Shown here piece after piece: positions 11,401-18,854 of a DNA stretch of 64,000 bases. Both the position numbers and the translations under genes were made by a program. Numbering within the stretch: the stretch's first letter is position 1; every line of letters starts with the position of its first letter. Location of the stretch: NCBI GenBank assembly GCA_035627615.1, contig DASPLL010000019.1, forward strand, positions 1-64,000. The letters run 5' to 3'. The notes under the pieces were generated by a model that was not told where the DNA came from, did not search any database, and saw nothing but the letters and a program-made list of their open reading frames with translations. This DNA comes from BRH-c25 sp035627615. GTDB lineage: Bacteria > Bacillota > Clostridia > Lutisporales > Lutisporaceae.

Positions 11401-14400
11401 GTCCTTGACCTCAAAGGCTATGCTGTTACCTACTTTTATTTCAGGCTCCTGCGGTGTTGGAGGCTCCTCTGCAGGCGGTTCCACAGGATATGCGGCGCTT
11501 CTGATCGCTACTGCGATCTCTGCCCATTGACCTTGAGTCGTGTCCCAATTTGGAAAGGTCTCTCCAATGGTATCCATTATATATGCACCAAGCCCTGACT
11601 GATTGGTTCTTCCCTTAGCCCTTTCATTGGCATGCAGGTAATTCGTACGTGAAACGCCTGCAATATTAACCACCATGGCTTTATCAGTCTTGGTTGTCAG
11701 CTTTGCTCCGATGTAATAGGGATAATAGTTGTTTCTACTGTCAGTGGCGACAGAGATGCTTTCCGGTCCCTGTTGGGCCACATTGCACAATGATATTGCA
11801 TGACCCTCCAGGTAATGATTCGGATAATTATATTTCGCAAGTATTTCGTAGGTACCTGCGTTTTGAGGAAGGTCGCCGTCAAGCATATAGTACATGTCCA
11901 GCTTGACATCCCCGCTTGCCACGATTCCTGCACGGGTCATCTTCCTGCCATCGAAAAACACATCAAGTACTCTCTGGTGGTAGGGATTGGGCTCACTGCT
12001 GTAAAGGCCTACCAATACTATTCTGTTGCTGCCCGCTCCTGTTTTCAGAGTATGTTCCCAGTCAATGAAGTTTGTATCCAGATTTAATATGGGTGTTCTT
12101 ACGCCGTGCCCATAGCTGCCGGGTAAACATGTACCATCGGGTAAAATGACCTCATAGTAAGGCGCTCCAAGCTGGTCACTTACATTATCGATCTGAATGC
12201 CGGGGACCTGTAAGGGCGGATCCTGTTTGAAAAGAGTTATGACACCGGTTGTCCTGCCGGGATACATGGCATCTCCATAGGAATCAAAGATCATCGAAGC
12301 ATCCGAAAGCTTCAATTCAATTGTTTCGGTCCCCTTCGGATAGCCGATCATACTTAGGAATACCCTGACGGTAGTCTCCCCGCCTTTCAAGGCTGAGGCG
12401 CTGTCCTCATTGATACTGTCATTCATTTTTATTGATTTGATGGCAGCAGCGGCAGCAGTGCCCGAATTGGAGCTGAATGCAAGTGTAAAGCTTTCGGCGC
12501 CAATAGGTCCCGTACCGTCTGACAGGCCATATACTCCCTTGTTGAAGGTGATATCGACATATCTGTCATTTGATGAAAGACTGGTGGATATGATTTCCGG
12601 CGGCATTAAGCCTACCGGCACGTCAAGCCGACCTGCCGTACTGTCTCCCCAGGCTGCCACATTACCGTCCTCTTTCAGTGCTATACTGAAATTCATTCCT
12701 GCCGATATTGAAACTACATCCTTGAGCTCGACCGGAACGTTACACTGATTTTTACTGTTGTCACCCCAGGCAACCAACGTTCCGTCAGTCCTGAGGACCA
12801 GAGAATGCTTGTATCCCGCCGATATGGCCATTACTTCCCCAAGGTTTGCAGGCACACTGCACTGGCCTTTGGAATTATCACCCCAGGCAACGACCGTTCC
12901 ATCGGATTTCAATGCCAGGGAATGATCCTCTCCGGCTGATACCGATATTATATTATTCAAGCCGGCAGGGACCTCACACTGCTTAAAGGAATTGTCACCC
13001 CAGGCAACAACAGTCCCGTCAGATTTCAATGCCAGGGAATGATGCCCTCCGGCCGAGACCTGGGTGATCTTTGACAGGCCCAGAGGTATCCTGCACTGGC
13101 CATAGAAATCATCACCCCAGGCAGTTACCGTACCTGACCAGTTCAGTGCCAGCGTATGATAGCCTCCGGCCGATATCTGTGCTATATTATTCAGACCGTA
13201 AGGTATACTACACTGCCCGTAATAGTTTTCTCCCCATACCTTGACAGTCCCGTCATCCAAAAGCGCCGTAGAATGATGATATCCCGAAGAGACCTGGGCG
13301 GCATTTATCATATCCTGTGGAACTGTGACCTGCCCAAAGGCATTATCCCCCCAGGCATATACAACACCGCTTTTCCCCTTGGTTCCAAGGGAGTGGCCCC
13401 AGCCTGCGTCGATCCTATACGACTGCAGCGTATTTTTCTGTGAAGGAACTACCTTCAAAGCCAATGGACCAGTTGTCTGCATAGACAGGAAATTGTCACC
13501 GGTCCTGCTGAATACTGAAAAACTTGTAGCAGGCCTGATTTCAATTATCTCCGTCCCATCTGCAATGCCTTTTACCTTCAGGAATGCTCTGACGGTAGTT
13601 TCCTCACGGCCCGTAAGGCCCGAAGCCAGAGCTTCGGAAGTGCTGTCCGGCTTCTTTAAGGAACTTATGGAGACATCAAGGACACTCCTGCTGCCTTTGA
13701 TAATATTTACTTTCAGATTGCTCTTGGAAAGCGGAGTAGGCTCTCCGTTGGGACCGTATATATATAAAGGATATCCATTGGACGCGTTTATGAACTCTAT
13801 ATCTACGTATGAGTTGTCGGCCGCTATGGTACCTCTCATGCAGAACGGGTAGATATTGAGCTCCTGGGGCATGCCAAGCTGGCCATTATCAACGTAAAAT
13901 TTGTTTTCCCATTCAACAACATCACCGTTATTCTTTATGGCTGCACTATGAGACCCTCCTGAAGAAAATGCAGTTATCCCTTCAATTTCCACATCCCAAC
14001 CATTTTCAAAGCAGTCATATTGCCTTACTCTGCCATCCGACAACAAAACCAGATATTCGTCATAGCCGGCAGATATTGCCACTATATCGGACAATCCCTC
14101 CTTTGGCATTCTTATATCGCCCCAGCCTACAACAGTACCATCCTTTTTAAGGGCAAGGGAATAATAGCCACCTGCAAAGACTCCCTTTACATCTGTCAGG
14201 CCGGCAGGTACACTGCTCTGTCCATAATAGTCCGAGCCCCAGGCTGCAACTGTTCCGTCACTCTTTAACGCCAGCAAATGTTCCATCCCTGCGGATATCG
14301 AGGTTACCGAGTTCAGCTCTGGGAGGATGTCAAGCTGATCGTTAGAGTCATAGATTCCGGAAGCATATACAGTCCCATCATATTTAAGGTAAAATGCGCT

Positions 14401-17142
14401 GTAATCACCGGCGGCAATTGCCTTTATACCCGTCAGACCCTGCGGAAGGGCGAAATTCCCCCAGCTAACTACTGTTCCGTCCCGCTTAAGTGCAAGAGAA
14501 AAAGGATCGGTCGTGTAACCGCCTCCTGCCGCTACTGCCTTTACACGGTATAAACCTGAAGGCACATTGCATTCACCGGATTTATTAGCACCCCATGCGA
14601 CAACTGTTCCGTCGTTCTTCATAACAAGGGTATGCTTATTACCCGCACTTATCATTATATCTGACATCCATCCGGCCGGTTCGGTCCCGTCACCTGTGGA
14701 CCAGGAGGGCGGAAATGGTGTAATCAGGTTGATTGCTCTTGTTGTCTGGCTTTCTGCCATTGCATCCTTGAAGAAATTGAATATTGACTGTCCTCCTGCA
14801 GGTTTGATTTCAATAGTCTCTTCACCGCTAGGAGTACCAGTTATATCAAGAAATATCCTTACTTCCTGCTCTCCATACATAAGAGGTGAAGCCTTCGTTT
14901 CATCTATGCTATCATTCTTCTTTATTGACTTGATTGACACATTTGAAGCGCTCCCGCCATTGGCAGCAAAACTTAACTGAAAATCGGAGGGAGCCAGTGG
15001 AGCGCTATTTTTACCATAAAGTCTGTCGTTAAAGCTCAGATCGATATACTGGTTTCCATTGGCCAGCTTGGATGATATTATCTGTGGGAAGCCTGCTGTC
15101 AAAGTTATGGTTTGATCCAGTTCCATTGTATTCTCAGAAAGATCAAACAAGGTAGCCTTTAACCGTACTGTTTCAACACCACTTGGAGCATGTCTTGTGG
15201 TGATGAAAAACCTCAGGGTCTTCTCTCCACCCGTAAGTGCAGAAGCTTCAAAGCTCTCTGCGCTGTTATTTTTCGCCACCTTGTCCAGCAGCGCATCCAG
15301 GGCATTGCCGTTATTTCTGTTAAAAGTGAACAGTATGTCGTTTATTCCTACAGCTTTTGTATAATGCTGACTTGGGATAACATAACCATAAACACCCCTG
15401 TTGAAGGACATATCAATATATGTCTTGTAGCCATTGTTTACCTGCCGGACCGAAACAAGCTGAAGAGAATCTGAGTTAAGTGCTATCTTGCCGGTCGTCT
15501 GGTCCTCCTTCATTGCCGTTCCAGGCACCATGAACAACGACTGTCCGTCGGCAGGTTTTACCTCAATAGTTTCTTCACCACCAACAGTGCCGCCGACATT
15601 AAGGAAGAACCTCAGATTTTTTTCTCCTCCCTTAAGCCGGGATGCCTCATATTTATCAGTACTGTCATCTTTTTTTATTGAATCTATAGTGACGTTTGTA
15701 ACATTTCCGTCATTCCTGCTGAAGAGCAGCTTAAAATCCGACGGCCTGACAGGATCTGTACATTTGTCATCACCATATACAGCTTCATTTACGGTGATAT
15801 CAAGATATCTGTTGTCCTCTGATAACACCGCTGAAAAAAACTTCAGCTCAGTTATATTAAGCTCTTTATTTATGGGTTCGTGAGCCCCAGCAGTTTTTCC
15901 CGAGGCTTCATACAGCTTATGGCTGTTTGAAGGGGATATTTGAATCCATTCTACACCTTTTGGAGAACCTGTCATATCCAGGAAGAGCCTGAATGCGGTT
16001 TCCCCGCCCTTAAGTGGGGAGGCTTCCTCTTCATCAGTACTGTTGGTGCTCTTTACCGAGCTGATGGCAGCATTGGTAACATCTCCGCCATCACTATTCA
16101 GTACCAGTTCAAAGTTTTCGGCGGTCAGGCCCTGGGTGCAGTCTTCGTTGCTGTATAAGCCCACATATGAATATATGTCAATATACCTGTTTGCATCGTC
16201 CACACAGCCTGATGCAAATTTCGGACATCCCCATGAAACTATGGATCCGTCTGATTTCAGAGCAGACGAACCTGTTTGGCCTGATGTAATAGCCACCACC
16301 TCAGTCAAATCGGAAGGGGGCTGGAATATGTCAGAAGTAAAATAGCTGTTGTTGGCATCGCTCCAGACCACTACACTGCCATCCGAGGTGAGCGCCATGG
16401 AATTATATATTGAGCCCGATACTCCTACAACATTACCAAGTCCATCAGGAACATCAAGTACACCACTGTAATCGTAACCCCATGCAACCACCGTACCGTC
16501 TGATTTTACAGCCAGATTGTGATTCCAGGGAGCAGCAATGGCCACAACATCCGTGAGGTCTTCGGGTACCTCACATGCCTCTTCATACCCCCAGGCAACC
16601 ACAGTTCCGTCAGCTTTTAAAGCAAGTGAATGGGAGCCGCCTGCCGCTATTGCGGTAACGTCATCCAAACCCTCAGGAAAATCACACTGCCCGCTTTGAT
16701 TTTCCCCCCAGGCAACTGCAGTTCCGTCAGCTCTTAAAACAAGTGAATGCGAGCTGCCTGCCGCTATTGCAATAACGTTATCCAAGCCTTCGGGAACATC
16801 ACATTGCCCGTATTGATTGTCTCCCCAGGCAACTACAGTTCCGTTGGACCTCAAGGCAAGTGAATGTCCGAATCCTGCCGAAACTGCCTCCACATCATCC
16901 AGGTCCTCCGGAACATCACACTGCCCGTATTGATTGTCTCCCCAGGCCTCAACCCTGCCGCCGGATTTGATTGCCAATGTAAAGTCATAGCCACTGTCTA
17001 TTTTCTTCATGTAAGCATAGCACTGCTCTGCAGTAAGCTCCAAATCCTCAGCCTGTACTTTACCGGCAGGTAATTGTATGAACGAAGCAAGCATCACAAA
17101 TAGCATAAAACCCGATATACCCCGTATAATACTTTTGTTCAT
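2443..17142 (-). CDS. Giant secreted multi-domain SLH protein with three RCC1-like blocks
   Basis: About 4,899 residues, a likely cell-surface protein. Approximate layout: signal peptide 1-31 (cleavage near VQA-ED); seven RCC1-type repeats (VVAWGDNxxGQCxVP) 50-315; four copies of an unnamed module of about 125 residues 317-810; seven more RCC1-type repeats 824-1097; one module copy 1100-1235; seven more RCC1-type repeats 1237-1510; a sixth copy 1512-1640; an unassigned region; BNR-like propeller repeats 1907-2285; five Big_5-like domains 2288-2830; a PKD domain (WDFGDG) near 2830-2915; a carboxypeptidase-regulatory-like fold 3017-3110; an unassigned region; a second propeller region 3570-3930; CARDB-like domains 3945-4175; two further Big_5-like domains; a cadherin-like sandwich 4384-4475; and three SLH domains 4717-4899. 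SLH domains bind pyruvylated wall polymers. The open frame reaches a TTG at 17157, but GGGAGG precedes the ATG at 17142. Its ligand is unknown; adhesion or scaffolding is inferred. Confidence 0.9.
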   Translation of the reverse strand: MNKSIIRGISGFMLFVMLASFIQLPAGKVQAEDLELTAEQCYAYMKKIDSGYDFTLAIKSGGRVEAWGDNQYGQCDVPEDLDDVEAVSAGFGHSLALRSNGTVVAWGDNQYGQCDVPEGLDNVIAIAAGSSHSLVLRADGTAVAWGENQSGQCDFPEGLDDVTAIAAGGSHSLALKADGTVVAWGYEEACEVPEDLTDVVAIAAPWNHNLAVKSDGTVVAWGYDYSGVLDVPDGLGNVVGVSGSIYNSMALTSDGSVVVWSDANNSYFTSDIFQPPSDLTEVVAITSGQTGSSALKSDGSIVSWGCPKFASGCVDDANRYIDIYSYVGLYSNEDCTQGLTAENFELVLNSDGGDVTNAAISSVKSTNSTDEEEASPLKGGETAFRLFLDMTGSPKGVEWIQISPSNSHKLYEASGKTAGAHEPINKELNITELKFFSAVLSEDNRYLDITVNEAVYGDDKCTDPVRPSDFKLLFSRNDGNVTNVTIDSIKKDDSTDKYEASRLKGGEKNLRFFLNVGGTVGGEETIEVKPADGQSLFMVPGTAMKEDQTTGKIALNSDSLQLVSVRQVNNGYKTYIDMSFNRGVYGYVIPSQHYTKAVGINDILFTFNRNNGNALDALLDKVAKNNSAESFEASALTGGEKTLRFFITTRHAPSGVETVRLKATLFDLSENTMELDQTITLTAGFPQIISSKLANGNQYIDLSFNDRLYGKNSAPLAPSDFQLSFAANGGSASNVSIKSIKKNDSIDETKASPLMYGEQEVRIFLDITGTPSGEETIEIKPAGGQSIFNFFKDAMAESQTTRAINLITPFPPSWSTGDGTEPAGWMSDIMISAGNKHTLVMKNDGTVVAWGANKSGECNVPSGLYRVKAVAAGGGYTTDPFSLALKRDGTVVSWGNFALPQGLTGIKAIAAGDYSAFYLKYDGTVYASGIYDSNDQLDILPELNSVTSISAGMEHLLALKSDGTVAAWGSDYYGQSSVPAGLTDVKGVFAGGYYSLALKKDGTVVGWGDIRMPKEGLSDIVAISAGYDEYLVLLSDGRVRQYDCFENGWDVEIEGITAFSSGGSHSAAIKNNGDVVEWENKFYVDNGQLGMPQELNIYPFCMRGTIAADNSYVDIEFINASNGYPLYIYGPNGEPTPLSKSNLKVNIIKGSRSVLDVSISSLKKPDSTSEALASGLTGREETTVRAFLKVKGIADGTEIIEIRPATSFSVFSRTGDNFLSMQTTGPLALKVVPSQKNTLQSYRIDAGWGHSLGTKGKSGVVYAWGDNAFGQVTVPQDMINAAQVSSGYHHSTALLDDGTVKVWGENYYGQCSIPYGLNNIAQISAGGYHTLALNWSGTVTAWGDDFYGQCRIPLGLSKITQVSAGGHHSLALKSDGTVVAWGDNSFKQCEVPAGLNNIISVSAGEDHSLALKSDGTVVAWGDNSKGQCSVPANLGEVMAISAGYKHSLVLRTDGTLVAWGDNSKNQCNVPVELKDVVSISAGMNFSIALKEDGNVAAWGDSTAGRLDVPVGLMPPEIISTSLSSNDRYVDITFNKGVYGLSDGTGPIGAESFTLAFSSNSGTAAAAAIKSIKMNDSINEDSASALKGGETTVRVFLSMIGYPKGTETIELKLSDASMIFDSYGDAMYPGRTTGVITLFKQDPPLQVPGIQIDNVSDQLGAPYYEVILPDGTCLPGSYGHGVRTPILNLDTNFIDWEHTLKTGAGSNRIVLVGLYSSEPNPYHQRVLDVFFDGRKMTRAGIVASGDVKLDMYYMLDGDLPQNAGTYEILAKYNYPNHYLEGHAISLCNVAQQGPESISVATDSRNNYYPYYIGAKLTTKTDKAMVVNIAGVSRTNYLHANERAKGRTNQSGLGAYIMDTIGETFPNWDTTQGQWAEIAVAIRSAAYPVEPPAEEPPTPQEPEIKVGNSIAFEVKDLGFGAAPVQMGTKVAAVGDTQIRMTDDGETWGPAHDHPGGKVFSAGGKLWNFSFGNGIAVINSSSDGMNWTKQSCTIPVKVSGDGVGEFDYGNYAYIQGVASDGDSTLVAVGNALFSQGTKETFVKIWLTSYDNGATWSSNHIPEYWINTENTSVSVNSPRNFQRVIYFSYKFIAYDNQTMYYSIDGSKWEKALSFTKDSEDNLQDPVNHQITDIFARNNRLIAVGSGLDSDRINIYTSTDGVEWAPANITYIDPELEVEYPDTGRTYWNYGSYYDIGYAGNLFGVAGYSCIASSPDGVDWSLRAFDHKSWNLSVFHDKFYTYSRSGLLSSPDLVDWSLESLNGTDDILYTGGKAYAASPDGILVGYIPLEVDSISPADNAEGVSLNDSVTVSFTDDIKESANISDISIKKAGGAAVPFTMTTAGADKYIMLTPSSILEPLTKYTVEIPENALRDTADSRVNKLIKFSFTTGSDSTPPSITGSDPVNGAVDVPASSQIMIDFSRPITEGPGYHLIKTAPSDKPDSPISISKAISGSRFTITPVRPLTNMVNYSVSIPAGGIKDIYGNEAEAWSMQFTAGMDKLPPLIEGTEPVNYGERVSTGASIKVMFSEEMREGDGFGGITLQDIRSKEAIGIDANLSTTLTGSILKTTLTITPQKQLALHSTYSVTIPANAVKDMAGNHMELPYSFEFTEEIMNSYPVLLEVSPGEAEDNPGGPEINVDIRTGIVLLYDRPVAYTHKEDYSGIMLYDSIRHNPEEIEASVDPKQKNKIKIILEEPLSYSTDYELKIPANMVGDLYGHQDPVTRIYKFRTEPQRVVSTLPVPGGGNVPLNSCVAVVFDEDLSEGQMFKSTTLKKDDDTIVASRLMLDGNELLVAPLENLEAGTKYTVEVPRGAVYDADSNKNNYYTFSFTTGSGTEQVNDYEVSSGMEIGDALMEGDMVSFSADGCLAGAEDYFWDFGDGTSASGIEAGHAFAYRGNYDVILVVTGLGGERYAVHKVMNILKKPDPSSILLDVSPQTPVSLVAGGTADFTITLKCENKAIRNAPVNITRTYLLSEGKLPEPLATVTTDYNGNAVYRATLPEGVPEYYIAFKYGSREIRRILKNAAGKVEISGYVLDDRSAIQKNASVTVGVRSTITDADGFYKISDLNVGTYEMRVSSDVHYDDISNVVLAQKSTVRNILLAKIVPAGNPVIRTVLINNTPSGVGKNFYFLKGVDADIEISAMVDWKGHDPGYLEFKKGGKVYNEADMRLSLNAGKDIAPGEQITVTCVTESGARSETVNVRANVIASLPQEFPFELNPTYVEGKYIVDKYITLTGISTPSITKIPLISGGPVSFLTEPVHVTGVMSLDGTFHAFVGKSTNMSAYGFYSKNNILQKYLAKRSAVTEAEKNAISSRRSRSFLGTVDIGETVDASFYWYYEPSIRAWRYKDGSVHLIVDANAYAKGTYGIPIKYVPLGIYISGDFKVVLDTLINATYYNGKIDYSLGALDLKDLYIKIGGGIDAIIGSGGIFFSGDGKVKVEFPSKKTDYYINVKGGGEVKIAIWSWSATFLEYEWGDDSPWNKGSYGLKASVNDSRSSSKRRLIPESTDEFEIMGRDYLEEQSDWMPEDSINEGDEDYGRDKGKKLRSASLQAASEPGTDTKNTAEVTLKSNTFPYTDHNVIAYEDGAFMVFVQDDPSRSDLNRIRAEYSVYEGGIWSAPEPIDPDDSTADYEPVAARTDSGVIAAWENIREVLPPDSELKDSLAKEEISVGRYDTATKTWSDIYNLTSDSYLDYSPRIAASGNDGILVWTKSRSNDYSAILSKEYSAENDIMFSKWDGEAFSTPVEISSTEDLIVSSSLAYDGNKGFYVYALDEDNDTNTTEDQEIYMMTYSGGGWSGPEKLTVNSVRDANPQVCCVDGKGFVVWDQEGKIVYTADALSLQIEAALEETIIKDGYTIACEEDGTIALVGPGASDNGQDIYAVIYDSANNTWSSEIKLTSDNSFDRSPSSAFVGNRLITVYNRAKIINMTNSADGQSYPTIGSSADLKMVTLDLGHDLAVSADTITLSENNLFPGSLVTIEASIENKGTFTESGVEVGFYAGDPKAGGQIIGQTQVIHEDIAPGRTASARVQWEVPAAVTDGRIYVVVDPEDKRKDEGRSDNTALINIMQPDLELSGLECTPAGDGKYAVKAKVSNIGGADISNAAVSFYYGSGSSQLELIDSVDTGALKAGEKADVPFLWSPAAGTFKDAMASLLATADTPEGVAESALDNNVRMLTVNMAQLEVLSFEPDNSQVNVNVNKAVAISFNEAISQGDDYESIVMKGPGGTPVGAVKSISGETLTVTPNQPLQYETTYTLTLPKDGIVGAGGSRLSADFSITFSTEGSRAYPLIQTMSDIPIGSTITLPFSRNIGRGPDFGAISLKDSAGRAVACTLTYQNNLLRIKPDKALSFNSSYVLVIPEGGLKDSEGNSINACSLSFTTRKNSGLLKSLILSTGELKPEFDPDITSYTVDLTKHQSSIVISAAPEITTSAVTVNGTKISDGQSKTIELNQASTNITIVVRGEDAFECTYGIVVRNPSGQGSEGNEDNDRDDRNDISPVVNKPLQETAGIVTGAYMENIPVNTDRAKGITTVSLNESILDKAFGMAAAGMDGTRTISIEMPEIQGTNSYVLQLPAVELFSDNAGRKIEMISEAGTIILPGNMLKGTELEKTGNVGISIGKADKTGLTEELQAVLGSRPVVELKLIAGGKPVSWNNPNTPVTVSIPYVPTAEELADPEHITVWYIDGSGGLVPVTSGRYDNTTGLVTFTTTHFSKYAVAYLKKTFSDLGNALWAEKAVQVLASKGILEGVTEKEYSPGTNITRADFLYYLIKTLGADAEFDSNFEDVKEDAYYYREIGIAKKLGITAGSENNKFYPDEGITRQDMMVLAGRALGTLKKLKQQGTASDLARFADKSLIAAYASDHVASIVKEGLIVGSGDRINPLGNTTRAEAAVFLYRIYNRF

Positions 17143-17285
17143 TTTTAAACCTCCCAAACAATAAGTATACCAATGTGCATTTATTCAAATTAATACTTTT
17201 GTTAAAAATCTTTCCATAAAATTGTACCAATACTATTATATACCTTTCCACTTAACCACGACTTAACAAATAACCTGCATAAAAT

Positions 17286-17313
17286 AAAAAAAGCCTTGCT
17301 ATCCATAGGCTTT
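17286..17313 (-). terminator. Rho-independent terminator of the TPR-peptide operon
   Basis: On the minus strand AAAGCCT pairs with AGGCTTT (17307-17313 with 17290-17296) and is followed by an uninterrupted U run. It lies 100 bp beyond the peptide gene and upstream of the giant gene. Confidence 0.75.
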
Positions 17314-17353
17314 CAAAATTCTTCAAATAGCTTTAAAGTGCATTCAGATATGC

Positions 17354-17397
17354 AATAATGAAGCAGGGGAGCATTACCGCTCCCCTGCTTCATTATT
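17354..17397 (-). other. Perfect 19-bp hairpin behind the peptide gene
   Basis: Positions 17354-17372 and 17379-17397 are perfect inverted copies separated by 6 bases, with a GC-rich core (AGCAGGGGAGC). The hairpin starts 18 bp beyond the stop codon of the 49-codon peptide gene. No T run follows on the minus strand, so it may protect the 3' end of the mRNA or be the first of two terminators. Confidence 0.7.
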
Positions 17398-17415
17398 GTG
17401 CTATTCCAGTTATCT

Positions 17416-17565
17416 TCAGCCTCCCATGTCATCAACCAGTGGTTTCACAATAATTGGTGATTTTCTTACATTTTTGGGGCTTATTTTATTTGCTGCAAAT
17501 ACTGCTGTGGTTGTTGATATAACAAGAGTCAATGAAAGTAACAGACATAATAGTGTCTTTTTCAT
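17416..17565 (-). CDS. Small exported peptide precursor, candidate signalling peptide
   Basis: A 49-codon frame too short for usual gene calling. It has ATG at 17563-17565 with AAAGGTGGTG just upstream, and TGA at 17416-17418. Residues 1-24 are a classical signal peptide (MKKTLLCLLLSLTLVIS, then ending AVFA). The remainder, ANKISPKNVRKSPIIVKP followed by LVDDMGG, is basic then acidic. It begins 14 bp after the stop of the TPR gene, which points to one transcript and coupled translation. A hairpin follows directly. This matches the layout of Rap-Phr and other RRNPP systems, where a secreted pro-peptide is processed and re-imported to bind the TPR protein. The pairing is inferred from arrangement only; it could be another kind of small secreted peptide. 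Confidence 0.72.
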   Translation of the reverse strand: MKKTLLCLLLSLTLVISTTTAVFAANKISPKNVRKSPIIVKPLVDDMGG

Positions 17566-17579
17566 GTTTACACCACCTT

Positions 17580-18659
17580 TCATATTATTTTTTGGTCTTT
17601 CAGATATAGTCGTATGTTTTCAAGGCATGCCTTGAGCTCTCTTACAAATTCATCATGACCATATGCATTTTCCTTAATAAGCTTTAATATAGCAGTCTCA
17701 AGTCTTTCAAGTATGCTCTCATCTTCGCTTCCTATAACAATCATATTTCTTATACCTTCAATTATCAGCGCCCTATACAAATGAAACTCCTTCACTCTTC
17801 CCAGAAGCTGCAGGAATTTATCCAAAACTGCTTCTCTCTCCCCCATCAATATCTTGATCTCTGTATATGTATTAAAGAATACGAACAAACGGGATAAATT
17901 ATCGTCAGATATGCACTTAAAGGCTCTATCTATGTAACTCAGCGCTTTTTCATACTGCCCAAGTGTTTTATACACCTCTGCAATATTATTGTACACTATG
18001 CCCTTGAGCTTCATATCCTTGTCTCCTACCAGCCAAAGCGCTTTGCTGTAAAACTTGAGAGCAGTCTTCATGTCCTTTTGCTTTTTAGCCAAAATTCCAA
18101 AATTCATTATAATCAATGCTGTGTCCTTATCATCCTCTGCAAAGGATAATGCCTTTTCCAGCTTCAACTTTGAATGTGTGTATTCCTGCATGCTGTTCAA
18201 CAGCATTCCATATCTGAAATAATGAAGATATGCTATATGCTTATCAATGTCTGACTCCTGCGCGAGCAACTTTTCAGCCTCCTCATAATACCTTCTGGAG
18301 TACAGGTACTCATGATTGTAGAAATATACCAATCCTAAATCAGAGTAATACTCAGCAAGCAGTTTTGTACAGTTTTCCATCCGCAGTATGTCTACTGCCA
18401 ACTGCATTGATATTGTCGCTTCGTTAAGATTGTTTGCATAGAAATGATACATACCAATATTCCTGTACATCTCAGCCATTTCTATTACCATTTTTTCCTC
18501 TATACAAATATCCTTTAAATTTTCTAAAGTAATAATATCTTTTTCCTTATTATAATCCTTTAAATTTTTAGTTACTGATTCAACACAATCCATTATTTGC
18601 TGGTGGTCTGACATTGCCGCTATTCTATTCGCTGTCAGTTTCAACAATTTCACCGCCAT
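17580..18659 (-). CDS. TPR-repeat regulator-like protein, possible peptide receptor
   Basis: A 359-residue, almost all-helical protein. It has about six or seven tetratricopeptide-like repeats (for example AEMYRNIGMYHFYANNLNEA, and GIVYNNIAEVYKTLGQYEKA near residues 220-240). No N-terminal helix-turn-helix is visible. It therefore resembles Rap-type (protein-binding) rather than PlcR-type (DNA-binding) members of the RRNPP group, or a generic TPR scaffold. The following gene encodes an exported 49-residue peptide. The ATG at 18659 has no Shine-Dalgarno site, and an extended -10 box lies only about 20 bp upstream, so the leader would be very short; ATG at codon 16 is an alternative. Function is inferred from fold and context. 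Confidence 0.8.
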   Translation of the reverse strand: MAVKLLKLTANRIAAMSDHQQIMDCVESVTKNLKDYNKEKDIITLENLKDICIEEKMVIEMAEMYRNIGMYHFYANNLNEATISMQLAVDILRMENCTKLLAEYYSDLGLVYFYNHEYLYSRRYYEEAEKLLAQESDIDKHIAYLHYFRYGMLLNSMQEYTHSKLKLEKALSFAEDDKDTALIIMNFGILAKKQKDMKTALKFYSKALWLVGDKDMKLKGIVYNNIAEVYKTLGQYEKALSYIDRAFKCISDDNLSRLFVFFNTYTEIKILMGEREAVLDKFLQLLGRVKEFHLYRALIIEGIRNMIVIGSEDESILERLETAILKLIKENAYGHDEFVRELKACLENIRLYLKDQKII

Positions 18660-18677
18660 TATTCAGTATTTATACAT

Positions 18678-18686
18678 ATTATAACA
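18678..18686 (-). promoter_or_regulatory. Extended -10 promoter of the TPR-peptide operon
   Basis: On the minus strand the box reads TGTTATAAT, a perfect -10 with the TGn extension. No good -35 is seen at 17 bp. The predicted start near 18671 leaves a leader of only about 12 bases before the ATG at 18659. Confidence 0.55.
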
Positions 18687-18791
18687 TTATTTTTCTATTT
18701 TTTTACTTTTTTTGTTGAATTGTCGTTGATATTATATGAAATGCCTTTTTACAACATTTATTTGCAGTTTATATAATGAATTGTCAAAAAA

Positions 18792-18836
18792 GTACACCTC
18801 CAGGTATTAGATTTTATCTAATACCTGGAGGTGTAC
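18792..18836 (-). terminator. Terminator of the aminopeptidase gene
   Basis: Arms 18792-18812 and 18816-18836 form a perfect 21-bp stem with a 3-base loop. On the minus strand it is followed by a T-rich run (ACTTTTTTGAC). It lies 18 bp beyond the aminopeptidase stop. Confidence 0.88.
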
Positions 18837-18854
18837 ATCAAAGTCCTATTTTCT

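Noticed and set aside
17060..17251. 63-codon frame overlapping the start of the giant gene
   Set aside because: It lies in the signal peptide and leader region of the giant gene in another frame and has no start signal.
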